A stretch of DNA of 62,529 bases. Origin: Clostridiales bacterium (GTDB lineage Bacteria > Bacteroidota > Bacteroidia > Bacteroidales > Muribaculaceae). Both the position numbers and the translations under genes were made by a program. The notes beneath the pieces are model-generated. The model did not search any database and was not told the origin of the DNA. It saw nothing but the letters and a program-made list of their open reading frames with translations. The stretch is taken from contig JAMPBP010000001.1 of the NCBI GenBank assembly GCA_023666645.1, forward strand, positions 478,421 to 540,949. The letters are read 5' to 3'. Positions 1 through 8,093 of this stretch are shown piece by piece. Positions within the stretch are counted from its first letter, which is position 1, and each line of letters opens with the position of its first letter.

Positions 1-1051
1 TGAAACCGGGACGCTTGTTGTCGGCATCATCATATTTGACACTGATGCCCATCGCCGTGAGCTTATCGACAATAGGCTGCACTTTTGCGCTTATCTGGCC
101 CAGCTGGTCGGCGTTCTTGAAGATGGGAATAATGACTACCTGTATGGGGGCGAGATGGGGAGGGAGCACTAAGCCGTTGTCATCGCTGTGGCTCATGATC
201 AAAGCACCCATGAGACGGGTGGATACGCCCCATGAATTGGCCCATACATATTCGGGCTGGTTTTCTTTGTTTACGAATGTCACATCGAAAGCCTTAGCGA
301 AGTTCTGACCCAGATTGTGGGATGTGCCCGACTGGAGGGCCTTGCCATCCTGCATCATTGCCTCAATGGTATAGGTATTGAGAGCTCCGGCAAAACGCTC
401 GTTGGCACTTTTGACACCCTTGATTACAGGCATGGCCATGTATTTCTCGGCGAAGTCGGCATAAAGGTTGATCATCTGCACGGTGCGTGCCTCCGACTCT
501 TCTGCTGTAGCGTGGGCGCAGTGGCCTTCCTGCCACAGGAACTCGGCTGTGCGAAGGAACATGCGTGTGCGCATCTCCCAGCGCATCACGTTGGCCCACT
601 GGTTGCACAATACCGGGAGGTCACGATATGAGTGGATCCAGTTCTTGTAGGTGCCCCATATAATGGTCTCACTGGTGGGGCGTATGATCAGTTCTTCCTC
701 AAGACGTGCGGCGGGGTCTACTATGACACCGTTGCCATTGGGGTCATTCTTGAGGCGGTAGTGGGTCACCACGGCACATTCCTTTGCGAAGCCTTCTACA
801 TGCTCAGCCTCACGACACAGATATGATTTCGGTATCAGGAGAGGGAAATAGGCATTCTGTACTCCTGTCGCCTTGAACATGGCATCAAGTGTACGCTGCA
901 TCTTTTCCCATATCGCATAGCCGTAGGGTTTTATGACCATACAGCCACGCACTGCCGACTGTTCGGCAAGGTCGGCCTTAACTACCAATTCGTTGTACCA
1001 CTGCGAGTAGTTCTCGCTACGCTTAGTCAGATTCTTTAATTCTGTAGCCAT
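1..1051 (-). CDS. proS: Proline--tRNA ligase, C-terminus cut by window edge
   Basis: This enzyme charges tRNA-Pro with proline in the cytosol. The reverse strand reads from an ATG at 1051 through about 350 codons to the window edge without a stop. It begins [20 protein letters not shown] and carries class II synthetase hallmarks: the RPTSE motif, the [20 protein letters not shown] segment, and the [10 protein letters not shown] and [13 protein letters not shown] stretches. The sequence resembles the shorter archaeal/eukaryote-like ProS (about 490-500 residues) used by Bacteroidetes rather than the long E. coli type with an inserted editing domain. About 140 C-terminal residues, including most of the anticodon-binding and zinc-like domains, lie outside the window. 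A matching promoter sits 60 bases upstream. Confidence 0.96.
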   Translation of the reverse strand, partial: MATELKNLTKRSENYSQWYNELVVKADLAEQSAVRGCMVIKPYGYAIWEKMQRTLDAMFKATGVQNAYFPLLIPKSYLCREAEHVEGFAKECAVVTHYRLKNDPNGNGVIVDPAARLEEELIIRPTSETIIWGTYKNWIHSYRDLPVLCNQWANVMRWEMRTRMFLRTAEFLWQEGHCAHATAEESEARTVQMINLYADFAEKYMAMPVIKGVKSANERFAGALNTYTIEAMMQDGKALQSGTSHNLGQNFAKAFDVTFVNKENQPEYVWANSWGVSTRLMGALIMSHSDDNGLVLPPHLAPIQVVIIPIFKNADQLGQISAKVQPIVDKLTAMGISVKYDDADNKRPGF

Positions 1052-1110
1052 TGCTATATTATACTATATGTATTGTTTCGGTTTCAATTGGGATGTATAT
1101 ATTCCGAATG

Positions 1111-1141
1111 CAAAGTTAACACTTTTGAGCCTTATATACAA
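1111..1141 (-). promoter_or_regulatory. Bacteroidetes-type promoter for proS
   Basis: On the minus strand TAACTTTG (1111-1118) is a perfect TAnnTTTG -7 box. TTG (1139-1141) lies 20 bp upstream as a -33 element. The proS start is 60 bases downstream. Confidence 0.7.
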
Positions 1142-1358
1142 TCATAGTTGGATTGATTATTTCCGGGTGCTTCTCTGTTTCCGATAGCACCCATTGCCGG
1201 AAAGGCGTAAACAGATGCCTGTATTACGATATAACTATTTGTATTAAAGCGACAAGGAAATCGGTTGATTGTCTCCCGATGTTATGATTCACTAAATGGT
1301 GTATATAATTTTTTTACACTTTTCATTGACGGGAGTCAGATTTTGTCCATACGGTTCC
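1142..1358. other. Non-coding stretch, nothing recognised
   Basis: AT-rich sequence upstream of the proS promoter. No frame looks like a real gene and no strong hairpin is visible. It runs into the transposase remnant and may contain its decayed upstream part. Confidence 0.5.
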
Positions 1359-1648
1359 ATATACCTTGATCTGGTAGACATATTCAACAAAAAGTCCATA
1401 CACGACGAGGTAAGGCTCAATCTGGCAAGGCGTATAACGATGTCGAGAAGTTCGATAACCGCGAGTTCGACAAAGTGCTTGAAACTTTTGAGAATCACAA
1501 CACAACCATAATCAACTACTTCGAGCAGAGATTGACAAACGCATCGGCTGAATCGTTCAACGCCAAAATACAGGCGTTCCGAACTCAGTTCCGCGGTGTC
1601 GGAGATATCAAATTCTTCATGTACCGTCTATCAAAACTTTACAGTTGA
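1359..1648 (+). pseudogene. Transposase C-terminal remnant (ISL3/ISAon1-like), frameshifted
   Basis: The + strand encodes the C-terminal end of a DDE transposase of the ISL3 superfamily, ISAon1-like group common in Bacteroidetes. The conserved tail reads TNASAESFNAKIQAFRTQFR followed by RGVGDIKFFMYRLSKLYS and a TGA at 1646-1648. Upstream the similarity continues (DIFNKKSIHDEVRLNLAR) in a different frame; a one-base loss near 1430 would explain the switch. The N-terminal two thirds and both terminal inverted repeats are absent, so the element is dead. It lies between the proS promoter and tRNA-Gln. The family call rests on the conserved tail only. Confidence 0.8.
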
Positions 1649-1714
1649 CGATAGTGTTCATCAGATGGGTCTACCAACCGTCCCTGTCCGCTGACCCTGA
1701 ATTTCATCAGTTGT

Positions 1715-1753
1715 AAAAAAAGGAAGTGAAGAACAAAATCTTCACTTCCTTTT
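1715..1753 (-). terminator. Intrinsic terminator after tRNA-Gln
   Basis: A hairpin with arms AGGAAGTGAAG (from 1721) and CTTCACTTCCT (ending 1750) is followed on the minus strand by a T-run (A-run at 1715-1721 on the + strand). It lies directly downstream of tRNA-Gln. Confidence 0.85.
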
Positions 1754-1754
1754 G

Positions 1755-1825
1755 TTGCCTTGGAAGGATTCGAACCCTCACAGGCGGAACCAGAATCCGA
1801 CGTGCTACCATTACACCACAAGGCA
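1755..1825 (-). tRNA. tRNA-Gln (anticodon CTG)
   Basis: The 71-base minus-strand sequence folds as a cloverleaf. The acceptor TGCCTTG pairs with CAAGGCA and is followed by discriminator A. The D-arm contains TGGTGTAATGGTAGCA. The anticodon stem CGGA/TCCG encloses loop TTCTGGT, giving anticodon CTG. The T-loop is TTCGAAT. The CCA end is not encoded. A promoter upstream and a terminator downstream indicate a single-gene transcript. Confidence 0.95.
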
Positions 1826-1864
1826 ATTTTTTGTCTCAAACGTTGTTTTTTCGTTTTGACAGTG

Positions 1865-1895
1865 CAAAGGTAAGCACTTTTTTTTAATCTCCAAA
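1865..1895 (-). promoter_or_regulatory. Promoter for tRNA-Gln
   Basis: On the minus strand TTTG (1892-1895), exactly 19 bp, then TACCTTTG (1865-1872). This is a full match to the Bacteroidetes housekeeping promoter pattern. Confidence 0.8.
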
Positions 1896-1928
1896 ATTGT
1901 TTGCCATTTTTTTTCAAAAAAAATTGTC

Positions 1929-1936
1929 TACCTTTG
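1929..1936 (+). promoter_or_regulatory. -7 box upstream of the DUF1599 gene
   Basis: TACCTTTG is a perfect TAnnTTTG element 26 bases before the ATG at 1962. The nearest TTTG upstream (1900-1903) is about 25 bp away, so the -33 element is weak or shifted. Confidence 0.6.
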
Positions 1937-1961
1937 TGCCTATATTATTAATGTAAATGAA

Positions 1962-2504
1962 ATGAACAGGACAACTGAGCAATTTGACAACGCGATAAAG
2001 GTGTGTCGTGACTTATATATCAAGAAGTTGAAAGACTATGGCGCTTCATGGCGACTTATGCGTCCACGCTCCATCACCGACCAGATTCTAATCAAGGCTA
2101 CCCGCATACGCTCGCTCGAGACCAAGGGGAAGGCTATGGTCAATGAGGGCATTTTGCCCGAGTTTATAGGAATTGTGAACTATGGTATCATGGGACTAAT
2201 CCAGTTGCAGCTCGGTGCGAGCGACAGGAAGGATATTGACGAGGCCGGGGCCATAGAATTGTATGATGGCTACATGGCCAGGACACGAGCTTTGATGCTT
2301 GCCAAGAATCATGACTATGATGAGGCCTGGAGGCTGATGAGGGTGTCGAGCTATACCGACCTTATCCTTACCAAGCTCATGCGCACGAAAGAGATTGAGG
2401 ACCATGATGGGGCTACCCAGGTGTCGGAGGGCATCGATGCCAATTATATGGACATGATCAATTATGCAGTGTTCGGCATTATCAAATTAACCGAAAAAGA
2501 ATAG
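1962..2504 (+). CDS. DUF1599 domain protein with two internal repeats
   Basis: A 180-residue soluble protein of the DUF1599 family (nucleotide-modification-associated type); biochemical function unknown. The domain occurs twice in tandem. The segment DYGASWRLMRPRSITDQILI (first half) matches HDYDEAWRLMRVSSYTDLIL (second half), each followed by K-x2-R-x3-IE and later by an N-Y-(G/A)-(I/V)-(M/F)-G-(L/I)-I-(Q/K)-L segment. This points to an internal duplication that gives one chain two equivalent helical modules. The downstream GTG start at 2507 lies two bases after its stop, so the pair is translationally linked. The same order (DUF1599, DoxX-like, tpiA, SPOR, folE) is, to my knowledge, common in Bacteroidetes. 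Confidence 0.85.
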   Translation: MNRTTEQFDNAIKVCRDLYIKKLKDYGASWRLMRPRSITDQILIKATRIRSLETKGKAMVNEGILPEFIGIVNYGIMGLIQLQLGASDRKDIDEAGAIELYDGYMARTRALMLAKNHDYDEAWRLMRVSSYTDLILTKLMRTKEIEDHDGATQVSEGIDANYMDMINYAVFGIIKLTEKE

Positions 2505-2506
2505 TC

Positions 2507-3805
2507 GTGTCGGACGATAAGACAAAAGCGGCGCTGACCGGTTGGCAGTTGTGGGCCGTATGGGTTCTGAGGATTTTGATCGGTGGAGTATTCGTTACCT
2601 CGGGTCTGGCCAAAGTGGTCGACCTGTGGGGTACGTTGTTTAAAATCGAGGATTATCTGGCGGTGTGGCATATTGATGTGCCCCGTACTCTGATAATGGT
2701 TGGGGCTTTGATGCTTGCAACCTTCGAGTTTTGTGCCGGACTGTTGCTCGCTCTGGGGTGTTACCGCCGCGTGGTGACATGGGCTCTGGCATCATGTATG
2801 CTCTTTATGCTCCCGTTGACTGCCTATATATGGTTTGCCGACCCGGTGGAGGACTGCGGTTGTTTCGGTGATATGTTCATATTGAGCAATGCGCTGACCT
2901 TCTGGAAGAATGTAGCGCTTACAGCCGGGATTGTTTTTCTCGTGATGTATAACCATCGCGTCGACACGCTCATCAAGGCCCCGATACAATGGGTAGTGGC
3001 ACTGTCCATGTTGTTCTATTGTTTCATGGTTGCTCTGGTGGGTTACACGATACAGCCCATGATTGACTTCCGTCCGTTCAAAGTGGGGCGGCCTCTGCTG
3101 TCACAGGGCGATATGGCTATAGGGAGCCATGATGCCATGAGGTTTATATATTCACGCGATGGAGAGGAAGTAGAGTTTGCAGGCGATAATCTGCCCGACG
3201 AAGAAGATGGGTGGGAATATGTGGGGCACACCGGTGGTGAAGTTGAGGATAGTGCTGACGATCAGCTCGCCCTCTTTGATCCCGAGACCGGTGAAGATGT
3301 GACAGAGGACTATCTCTCCGATGCAGATTCTCTCATGCTCCTTGTCATTACCGAACTGCCCCGTGCCGACCTCTCGTATACATATCTGATAAATGAAATC
3401 AATGAGACGGTGGAGAATCACAACGGCCGTATGGTGGGACTCATAGCCGCCCAGAAGCGAGGCATAGAGCGATGGCTCGACTATTCGATGGCAAGCTATC
3501 CATGCCTGAGCGCCGAGGACACACAGCTTAAGGAGCTGTCGCGCGGCGTGATGTCGATGGTGTGGGTAACCAACGATACCATAAGGTGGAAACGCTCAGT
3601 GTCGTCGCTCACAAATGCTGAGGTGCAGGCAGTGGTCAACGGTAGCCGTAGCGTTGACGATCTCAAAGTCGATGTCAATTCGCTCTTTGTTAAATTTACT
3701 GCCGGGCTCGCCATCATCATATTGCTGGTTTACCTGATGCAGACTGCTATCTTGCAGTTTGTTAAGAAAGCAAGAGAAAAGCGTTGCACAGGTCGAAAAT
3801 CTTGA
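2507..3805 (+). CDS. DoxX/MauE-like membrane protein with thioredoxin-like tail (BT_3928 family)
   Basis: A 432-residue inner-membrane protein. The N-terminal 180 residues contain four to five hydrophobic segments with DoxX/MauE character and a CGCFGD motif near residue 117, a cysteine pair typical of membrane redox partners. A soluble segment follows (about residues 190-400) that looks like a degenerate thioredoxin-fold domain, with SYPCLSAED carrying a lone cysteine. A final membrane helix lies near residues 395-420. Electron transfer to envelope thiols is inferred from the family, not shown. The start is GTG at 2507, two bases after the DUF1599 stop; no ATG fits as well. tpiA follows 80 bases later. 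Confidence 0.85.
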   Translation: MSDDKTKAALTGWQLWAVWVLRILIGGVFVTSGLAKVVDLWGTLFKIEDYLAVWHIDVPRTLIMVGALMLATFEFCAGLLLALGCYRRVVTWALASCMLFMLPLTAYIWFADPVEDCGCFGDMFILSNALTFWKNVALTAGIVFLVMYNHRVDTLIKAPIQWVVALSMLFYCFMVALVGYTIQPMIDFRPFKVGRPLLSQGDMAIGSHDAMRFIYSRDGEEVEFAGDNLPDEEDGWEYVGHTGGEVEDSADDQLALFDPETGEDVTEDYLSDADSLMLLVITELPRADLSYTYLINEINETVENHNGRMVGLIAAQKRGIERWLDYSMASYPCLSAEDTQLKELSRGVMSMVWVTNDTIRWKRSVSSLTNAEVQAVVNGSRSVDDLKVDVNSLFVKFTAGLAIIILLVYLMQTAILQFVKKAREKRCTGRKS

Positions 3806-3885
3806 TTAACTTTGTAGCTTGAAATGCACTCACCGGCGCCTACTGCCGGTGTCTGGTAAATAAACCTCAATAAATAAGAATAAAA

Positions 3886-4641
3886 ATGAGAAAGAACATT
3901 GTAGCCGGCAACTGGAAAATGAACACCACTCTCCAGGAGGGTGTAGCTCTTGCCAAGGAAGTGAATGCGGCATTGGAGGGTGAGACCCCCAAATGTGACG
4001 TAATCATCTGTGTACCCTTCACCCATCTTGCATCAGTCAACGCAGTTATCGACACCAACAAGTTGGGTCTTGGAGCTGAGAACTGTGCCGACCATGCCAG
4101 CGGTGCCTACACCGGAGAGGTTTCAGCATCAATGGTAGCTTCTACAGGCGCCAAGTATGTTATACTCGGTCACTCAGAGCGTCGTCAGTATTATGGCGAG
4201 ACCAGTGAGACACTCAAGGAGAAAGTAGCCTTGGCCTTTGAAAACGGCCTTACCCCTATCTTCTGTATTGGTGAGGTTCTTGAGGAGCGTGAGAACGGCA
4301 CCGCCTTTGACGTAGTGAAGGGACAGATAGAGAGCGCCCTGTTCCACCTCAGTGCAGAGGACTTTGGCCGCATCATTCTGGCCTATGAGCCTGTGTGGGC
4401 TATCGGTACCGGTAAGACAGCCACCGACGACCAGGCTCAGGAAATGCATGCCTTCATACGCGGTGTCATCGCTGACAAGTATGGCAAGGAAGTAGCAGAA
4501 AACACCTCAATTCTTTATGGTGGCAGCTGCAAGCCCACTAATGCCGCAGCCCTCTTCGCCAAGCCCGACGTAGACGGAGGCCTCATCGGAGGTGCAGCCT
4601 TGAAGGCCGACTCATTCATGGGTATTGTCAACGCATTTTAA
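3886..4641 (+). CDS. tpiA: Triosephosphate isomerase
   Basis: This enzyme interconverts dihydroxyacetone phosphate and glyceraldehyde 3-phosphate in glycolysis. The 251-residue length is normal. Visible motifs are GNWKMN near the start (active-site Asn and Lys), [12 protein letters not shown] (electrophilic His), [14 protein letters not shown] (catalytic Glu and the flexible phosphate loop) and YGGSCKP plus GGLIGGA (phosphate-binding loops). The gene follows the DoxX-like gene by 80 bases and precedes the SPOR gene by 7 bases, so co-transcription is likely. Confidence 0.98.
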   Translation: MRKNIVAGNWKMNTTLQEGVALAKEVNAALEGETPKCDVIICVPFTHLASVNAVIDTNKLGLGAENCADHASGAYTGEVSASMVASTGAKYVILGHSERRQYYGETSETLKEKVALAFENGLTPIFCIGEVLEERENGTAFDVVKGQIESALFHLSAEDFGRIILAYEPVWAIGTGKTATDDQAQEMHAFIRGVIADKYGKEVAENTSILYGGSCKPTNAAALFAKPDVDGGLIGGAALKADSFMGIVNAF

Positions 4642-4648
4642 ATTCATC

Positions 4649-5161
4649 ATGATGACAGGAACACGACAACTGTTGACAGCCGTGTGTGTCATTGCCCTTA
4701 TAAGCCCGCTGGCTGCCCGCGAGGTGGCCAACGTGGCTTTGTCTATCAATAACGACACAACCTCGACCATTACAATCATACAGCCTGCTGGCATAGAGGC
4801 AATGACGCTTCGTGGCAGCGTGTCGACACCGGTAGATGAGAAAGAAGTTGCCCGCTACCAGCATGATGCCGAAGACCAGGCAGCATCGACCGGCAAAACC
4901 GCCGGGTACCGCGTGCAGGTGTTTTCAGACAACAATCAGCGTACAGCCAAGGGAGAGGCACGCCAGAAAGAACGCCAGCTACGCGAGGCATTTCCTGATT
5001 ATGGCACCTATGTAGTCTACAATAGCCCATTCTGGCGGCTCAAAGTGGGCGACTTCAAGACACAGCATGAAGCTGAGGCTGCCGCCGATCAGATAAGAAG
5101 CCGATTCCCGGCTTTCTCACGCGAAGTGAGAGTGGTCAAGGACCGCGTGAACTCACGTTGA
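4649..5161 (+). CDS. Secreted SPOR-domain protein
   Basis: A 170-residue exported protein with an N-terminal signal peptide (MMTGTRQLLTAVCVIALISP then LAA) and a C-terminal SPOR domain from about residue 85 (AGYRVQVFSDNNQRTAKGEA to FSREVRVVKD). SPOR domains bind septal peptidoglycan stripped of stem peptides, so a cell-envelope role is likely. The ATG at 4649 (or 4652) was preferred to a TTG at 4625 that would overlap tpiA and spoil the signal peptide. Its end overlaps a possible TTG start of folE, but folE probably starts at 5224. Confidence 0.85.
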   Translation: MMTGTRQLLTAVCVIALISPLAAREVANVALSINNDTTSTITIIQPAGIEAMTLRGSVSTPVDEKEVARYQHDAEDQAASTGKTAGYRVQVFSDNNQRTAKGEARQKERQLREAFPDYGTYVVYNSPFWRLKVGDFKTQHEAEAAADQIRSRFPAFSREVRVVKDRVNSR

Positions 5162-5223
5162 TAAAGCAATACCCGAGAGAGCATGTTGCCATCGACGTGA
5201 CACTGACGACTCAGATATACAAA

Positions 5224-5799
5224 ATGACAGAAACAGAAGAAACGAAAGTTATAGCCGGCTTGGCCGAGCATTATCGCGCAATACTGGAATTGCTCGGTGA
5301 GGATACCAGCCGCGAGGGGCTAATAAAGACCCCGATGCGTGCTGCAAAAGCAATGTACTACGCAACCAAAGGTTACAGGGAAAGTGCCGAAGAGGTGATG
5401 CGCCAGGCTATCTTTGAATATGCCGGTTCGCAAATTATTGTTGTCAAGGATATAGAATTCTATTCATTGTGTGAGCATCACATACTGCCGTTTTTCGGTA
5501 AGGTTTCGATAGGGTATATCCCCGATGGCAACATGATAGGGCTGAGTAAACTGGCCCGACTTGTTGATGTATATGCTCGTCGACTCCAGGTGCAGGAACG
5601 TCTTACCTCCCAGATTTGCCAGTCGCTGGAGCGCACGCTTTCAGCTCTTGGTGTCATAGTGGTTTGCAAGGCCGAGCATCTGTGCATGAAGATGAGAGGT
5701 GTAGAGAAACAGGACTCCAGCACGGTGACAATCGAATACAGCGGTCGTTTTGCCAGCGATGCTTCATTGCGAAGCGAATTTTTCTCGATGCTTGATTGA
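5224..5799 (+). CDS. folE: GTP cyclohydrolase I
   Basis: This enzyme converts GTP to 7,8-dihydroneopterin triphosphate, the first step to folate and related pterins. The 191-residue protein shows the family signature: FYSLCEHHILPFFGKVSIGY with the zinc-binding Cys and His, IGLSKLARLVDVYARRLQVQ, and CKAEHLCMKMRGV with the third zinc Cys. The ATG at 5224 was chosen because the upstream TTG frame (5158) adds 22 residues without family similarity. It converges with hslR; no clear intrinsic terminator is visible in the 66-base gap. Confidence 0.97.
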   Translation: MTETEETKVIAGLAEHYRAILELLGEDTSREGLIKTPMRAAKAMYYATKGYRESAEEVMRQAIFEYAGSQIIVVKDIEFYSLCEHHILPFFGKVSIGYIPDGNMIGLSKLARLVDVYARRLQVQERLTSQICQSLERTLSALGVIVVCKAEHLCMKMRGVEKQDSSTVTIEYSGRFASDASLRSEFFSMLD

Positions 5800-5865
5800 A
5801 GTATAAGGGTTAATAGCTGTGTGTGTTATTTCTAAGTAAACCGTGACATGGCTATGGGAAACATC

Positions 5866-6303
5866 CTAATCTTCCTCGTCAATGTCATCGAAGTCGAAGT
5901 CGAAGTCCCAGCCTATTGATTCGTCAGCAAAGCGTTGCAACTCACGTCCCTCTTTCTTTGTAGGGCGACCGAGTCCCTTGCGGCGGTCAACAAATCCACT
6001 TATCTTTACCACGTCGAGCAGGTCATACTGGCTCTGGGGCGTTATGTTTTCCATATAGTCGGGTACCAGCTTGGCACCGAGCCGATTCTCCGAGAGACGA
6101 AGCACGCGGAAAGTATAGGTGACGGGTGGTTTGCGCACATTGACGATATCGCCTGGCTTGATCATGCGTGCCGGTTTTGCGATAATCTGTGCATTCTCCT
6201 CGCCAACTGTAATTCTTCCTTTTTTACAGGCTTCGGTCGCTACGGTGCGGGTCTTGAAGATGCGCATCGCCCATAGCCATTTATCTATACGTTCCTCGGC
6301 CAT
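5866..6303 (-). CDS. hslR: S4-domain RNA-binding protein, Hsp15-like
   Basis: A 145-residue cytosolic protein with an N-terminal S4 RNA-binding domain (RIDKWLWAMRIFKTRTVATE, then CKKGRITVGEENA and KPGDIVNV). This is the pattern of Hsp15, which binds stalled 50S subunits carrying nascent chains. The C-terminal tail is strikingly acidic (DFDFDFDDIDEED). The start lies 3 bases after the pth stop, so pth and this gene are co-transcribed from the rplY promoter. The ribosomal setting supports a ribosome-rescue role, which is inferred. Confidence 0.9.
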   Translation of the reverse strand: MAEERIDKWLWAMRIFKTRTVATEACKKGRITVGEENAQIIAKPARMIKPGDIVNVRKPPVTYTFRVLRLSENRLGAKLVPDYMENITPQSQYDLLDVVKISGFVDRRKGLGRPTKKEGRELQRFADESIGWDFDFDFDDIDEED

Positions 6304-6306
6304 AGC

Positions 6307-6870
6307 TCATTTGTTATTGAATTTGCACATAGCATTGCTTATTCCCTCAAGGCAAAAACTCTTCAGGGCGTCGATAGCCACATCAATGCGTTGGGGCAGC
6401 AAGAGCTGCTGTTCACGAGAGAAAGTGCCAAGTACATAGTCGACCTGCATGCCAGGGTTGAAATCGTGTCCTACGCCAAATCGCAGACGGGGATAGGACT
6501 GGGTTGCAAGCATCTGTGCAATGCTCTTGAGACCGTTGTGGCCGGCGTCACTGCCCGAAGGTTTAATGCGTATGGCTCCGAATGGGAGTGCTATATCGTC
6601 AACAAGTATAAGTATATGGTCGACCGGAATATTTTCCTTCTGAGCCCAATAGCGCACAGCGTTGCCGCTCAGGTTCATGAATGTTGAGGGTTTCAGTAGC
6701 AGAAGTTGTTTGTTTTTGAGACGAGTGAGAGCGACATCGCCATAACGTTCGGTCTTAAAAGAGATATTGGACGCCTCAGCAAAGGCATCCAATATCATAA
6801 ACCCTATGTTGTGACGAGTATCGCTGTATTCATATCCCGGATTACCGAGGCCTACAATCAGATACTTCAT
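6307..6870 (-). CDS. pth: Peptidyl-tRNA hydrolase
   Basis: This enzyme releases peptides from peptidyl-tRNA that drops off the ribosome. The 187-residue length fits the family. Motifs are VGLGNPGYEYSDTRHNIGF (catalytic His), KPSTFMNLSGNAV, and the DDIALPFGAIRIKPSGSDAG then HNGLKS block. It sits between rplY (26-base gap) and hslR (3-base gap); the rplY-pth order is widespread in bacteria. Confidence 0.98.
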   Translation of the reverse strand: MKYLIVGLGNPGYEYSDTRHNIGFMILDAFAEASNISFKTERYGDVALTRLKNKQLLLLKPSTFMNLSGNAVRYWAQKENIPVDHILILVDDIALPFGAIRIKPSGSDAGHNGLKSIAQMLATQSYPRLRFGVGHDFNPGMQVDYVLGTFSREQQLLLPQRIDVAIDALKSFCLEGISNAMCKFNNK

Positions 6871-6896
6871 GTCAGAACAGTAATTTTAGATTAAGC

Positions 6897-7547
6897 TTAC
6901 TTACCAGCAGCGGCAGCGGCACCACGGGCGGCACGAGTGAGCTGAACAGCGCATACGACAGCATTCTTGGCGTTGACGAGCTCGAGACCCTCGAAGTGAA
7001 GGTCGCCTACTTGCATTGTCTTGCCCAAACCGAGGTTATCTACGTTGATGACGAGGCGCTCGGGAATGTTGGTGTAAACAGCTTTGACTTTCAGTTTCTT
7101 CATTGAGAGGCTCAGCTTACCACCGGCCTTCACACCCTCAGCGTGACCTTCGAGAGCTACGGGAACTTCCATTACCACGGGCTTCTTGTCGTTGACCTCG
7201 AGGAAGTCAAGGTGGAGAATAGTGTCTTTAACGGGATCAAACTGGATCTCTTTGAGCACTGCCATTTTCTTCTGGCCGTTGTACTCAATCTCGACAGCAT
7301 AGATGTCGGGAGTATAGATAAGCTTGCGCACAGCATCGTTGGTGACTGTGAGGTCGGTTGTAATCATGCCCTTATTATCGCCGATTTCAACGATTTTCTC
7401 ACCGGCTTTGAGAGTGCCGTTAAAGGGAAGAGCGAATACTTCGCCACCATTGAGAACTACAGGAATCTTACCCTCGCTACGCAAAACTTTGGCAGCTTTC
7501 TTGCCGAGGTCAGTACGGGGCTCGGCAACCAAGTTGAATTGTTTCAT
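6897..7547 (-). CDS. rplY: 50S ribosomal protein L25 (CTC/TL5 form)
   Basis: A 5S rRNA-binding ribosomal protein of the long two-domain CTC/TL5 type. The 216 residues comprise the N-terminal L25 domain (EPRTDLGKKAAKVLRSEGKI) and the C-terminal TL5 domain (VMEVPVALEGHAEGVKAGGK, then LSLSMKKLKVKA). The tail is Ala-rich (RAARGAAAAAGK). It is the first gene of the rplY-pth-hslR transcript with a full promoter about 80 bases upstream. Confidence 0.97.
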   Translation of the reverse strand: MKQFNLVAEPRTDLGKKAAKVLRSEGKIPVVLNGGEVFALPFNGTLKAGEKIVEIGDNKGMITTDLTVTNDAVRKLIYTPDIYAVEIEYNGQKKMAVLKEIQFDPVKDTILHLDFLEVNDKKPVVMEVPVALEGHAEGVKAGGKLSLSMKKLKVKAVYTNIPERLVINVDNLGLGKTMQVGDLHFEGLELVNAKNAVVCAVQLTRAARGAAAAAGK

Positions 7548-7628
7548 TGTTTTAATTTAATAAAATGTGTTACTCAAAATTAAGATGCTTCTTAATTTCC
7601 CATCACACGGGATTGCTAAAAAGCAGTG

Positions 7629-7660
7629 CAAAGGTACGGTTTTTATGTGACATTGGCAAA
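7629..7660 (-). promoter_or_regulatory. Promoter for rplY-pth-hslR
   Basis: On the minus strand TTTG (7657-7660), 20 bp, then TACCTTTG (7629-7636). The rplY start is 82 bases downstream. Confidence 0.75.
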
Positions 7661-8013
7661 CATGTTACATTTTTTCTCCCGGATTATTCGATGTTTTATA
7701 TTGTGTGAACGGTTCTATTGACCTGCAGCTCTCGAGATTGGGATCGGCTGGGTTGCATCGGATTTCTGCCCGATTCTTCATTGGGATTGCCACCAATGAT
7801 AAGTATTTCATCTATATGATTGGACTCCGCCGACTTATCATTGAGTAAATGTTGAGCCTGAAGACTTATGGTCACAGTAGGGTATGGTCTCTATTTGATA
7901 CTGTCCTGGTGGTATACGATTTTTCTTTTAGAACTATTGTGAGTCTGGGTGAGTAAGAAGGTTGCTTGTGTTGTCAGTTGGTTTTGTCTATTGATCCCTT
8001 TACTGAATTTAAA
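7661..8013. other. Intergenic stretch with one 10-bp inverted repeat
   Basis: No recognised gene. AATGATAAGT (7795-7804) and ACTTATCATT (7833-7842) form a perfect inverted repeat with a 28-base loop. A minus-strand open frame of about 60 codons crosses it but has no recognisable family or start context. Confidence 0.4.
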
Positions 8014-8050
8014 ACCGGGAAAGTTGGCTTTTGGTCCATCTTTCCCGGTC
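8014..8050 (-). terminator. Intrinsic terminator after glgP
   Basis: CCGGGAAAG (from 8015) and CTTTCCCGG (ending about 8049) form a 9-bp GC-rich stem. On the minus strand it is followed by TTTTAAATT. It lies 44 bases beyond the glgP stop. Confidence 0.8.
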
Positions 8051-8093
8051 TCATTATAATATTATTGCAGCCTTCATGAGGCTCGCTGTGTCA

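Noticed and set aside
1755..1825. tRNA-Gln as an integration (att) site of a mobile island
   Set aside because: No integrase gene and no direct repeat of the tRNA 3' end is visible; only a transposase tail lies nearby.
7680..7890. Minus-strand open frame of about 60 codons in the rplY-glgP gap
   Set aside because: No start context, no recognisable motif, and a length expected by chance.
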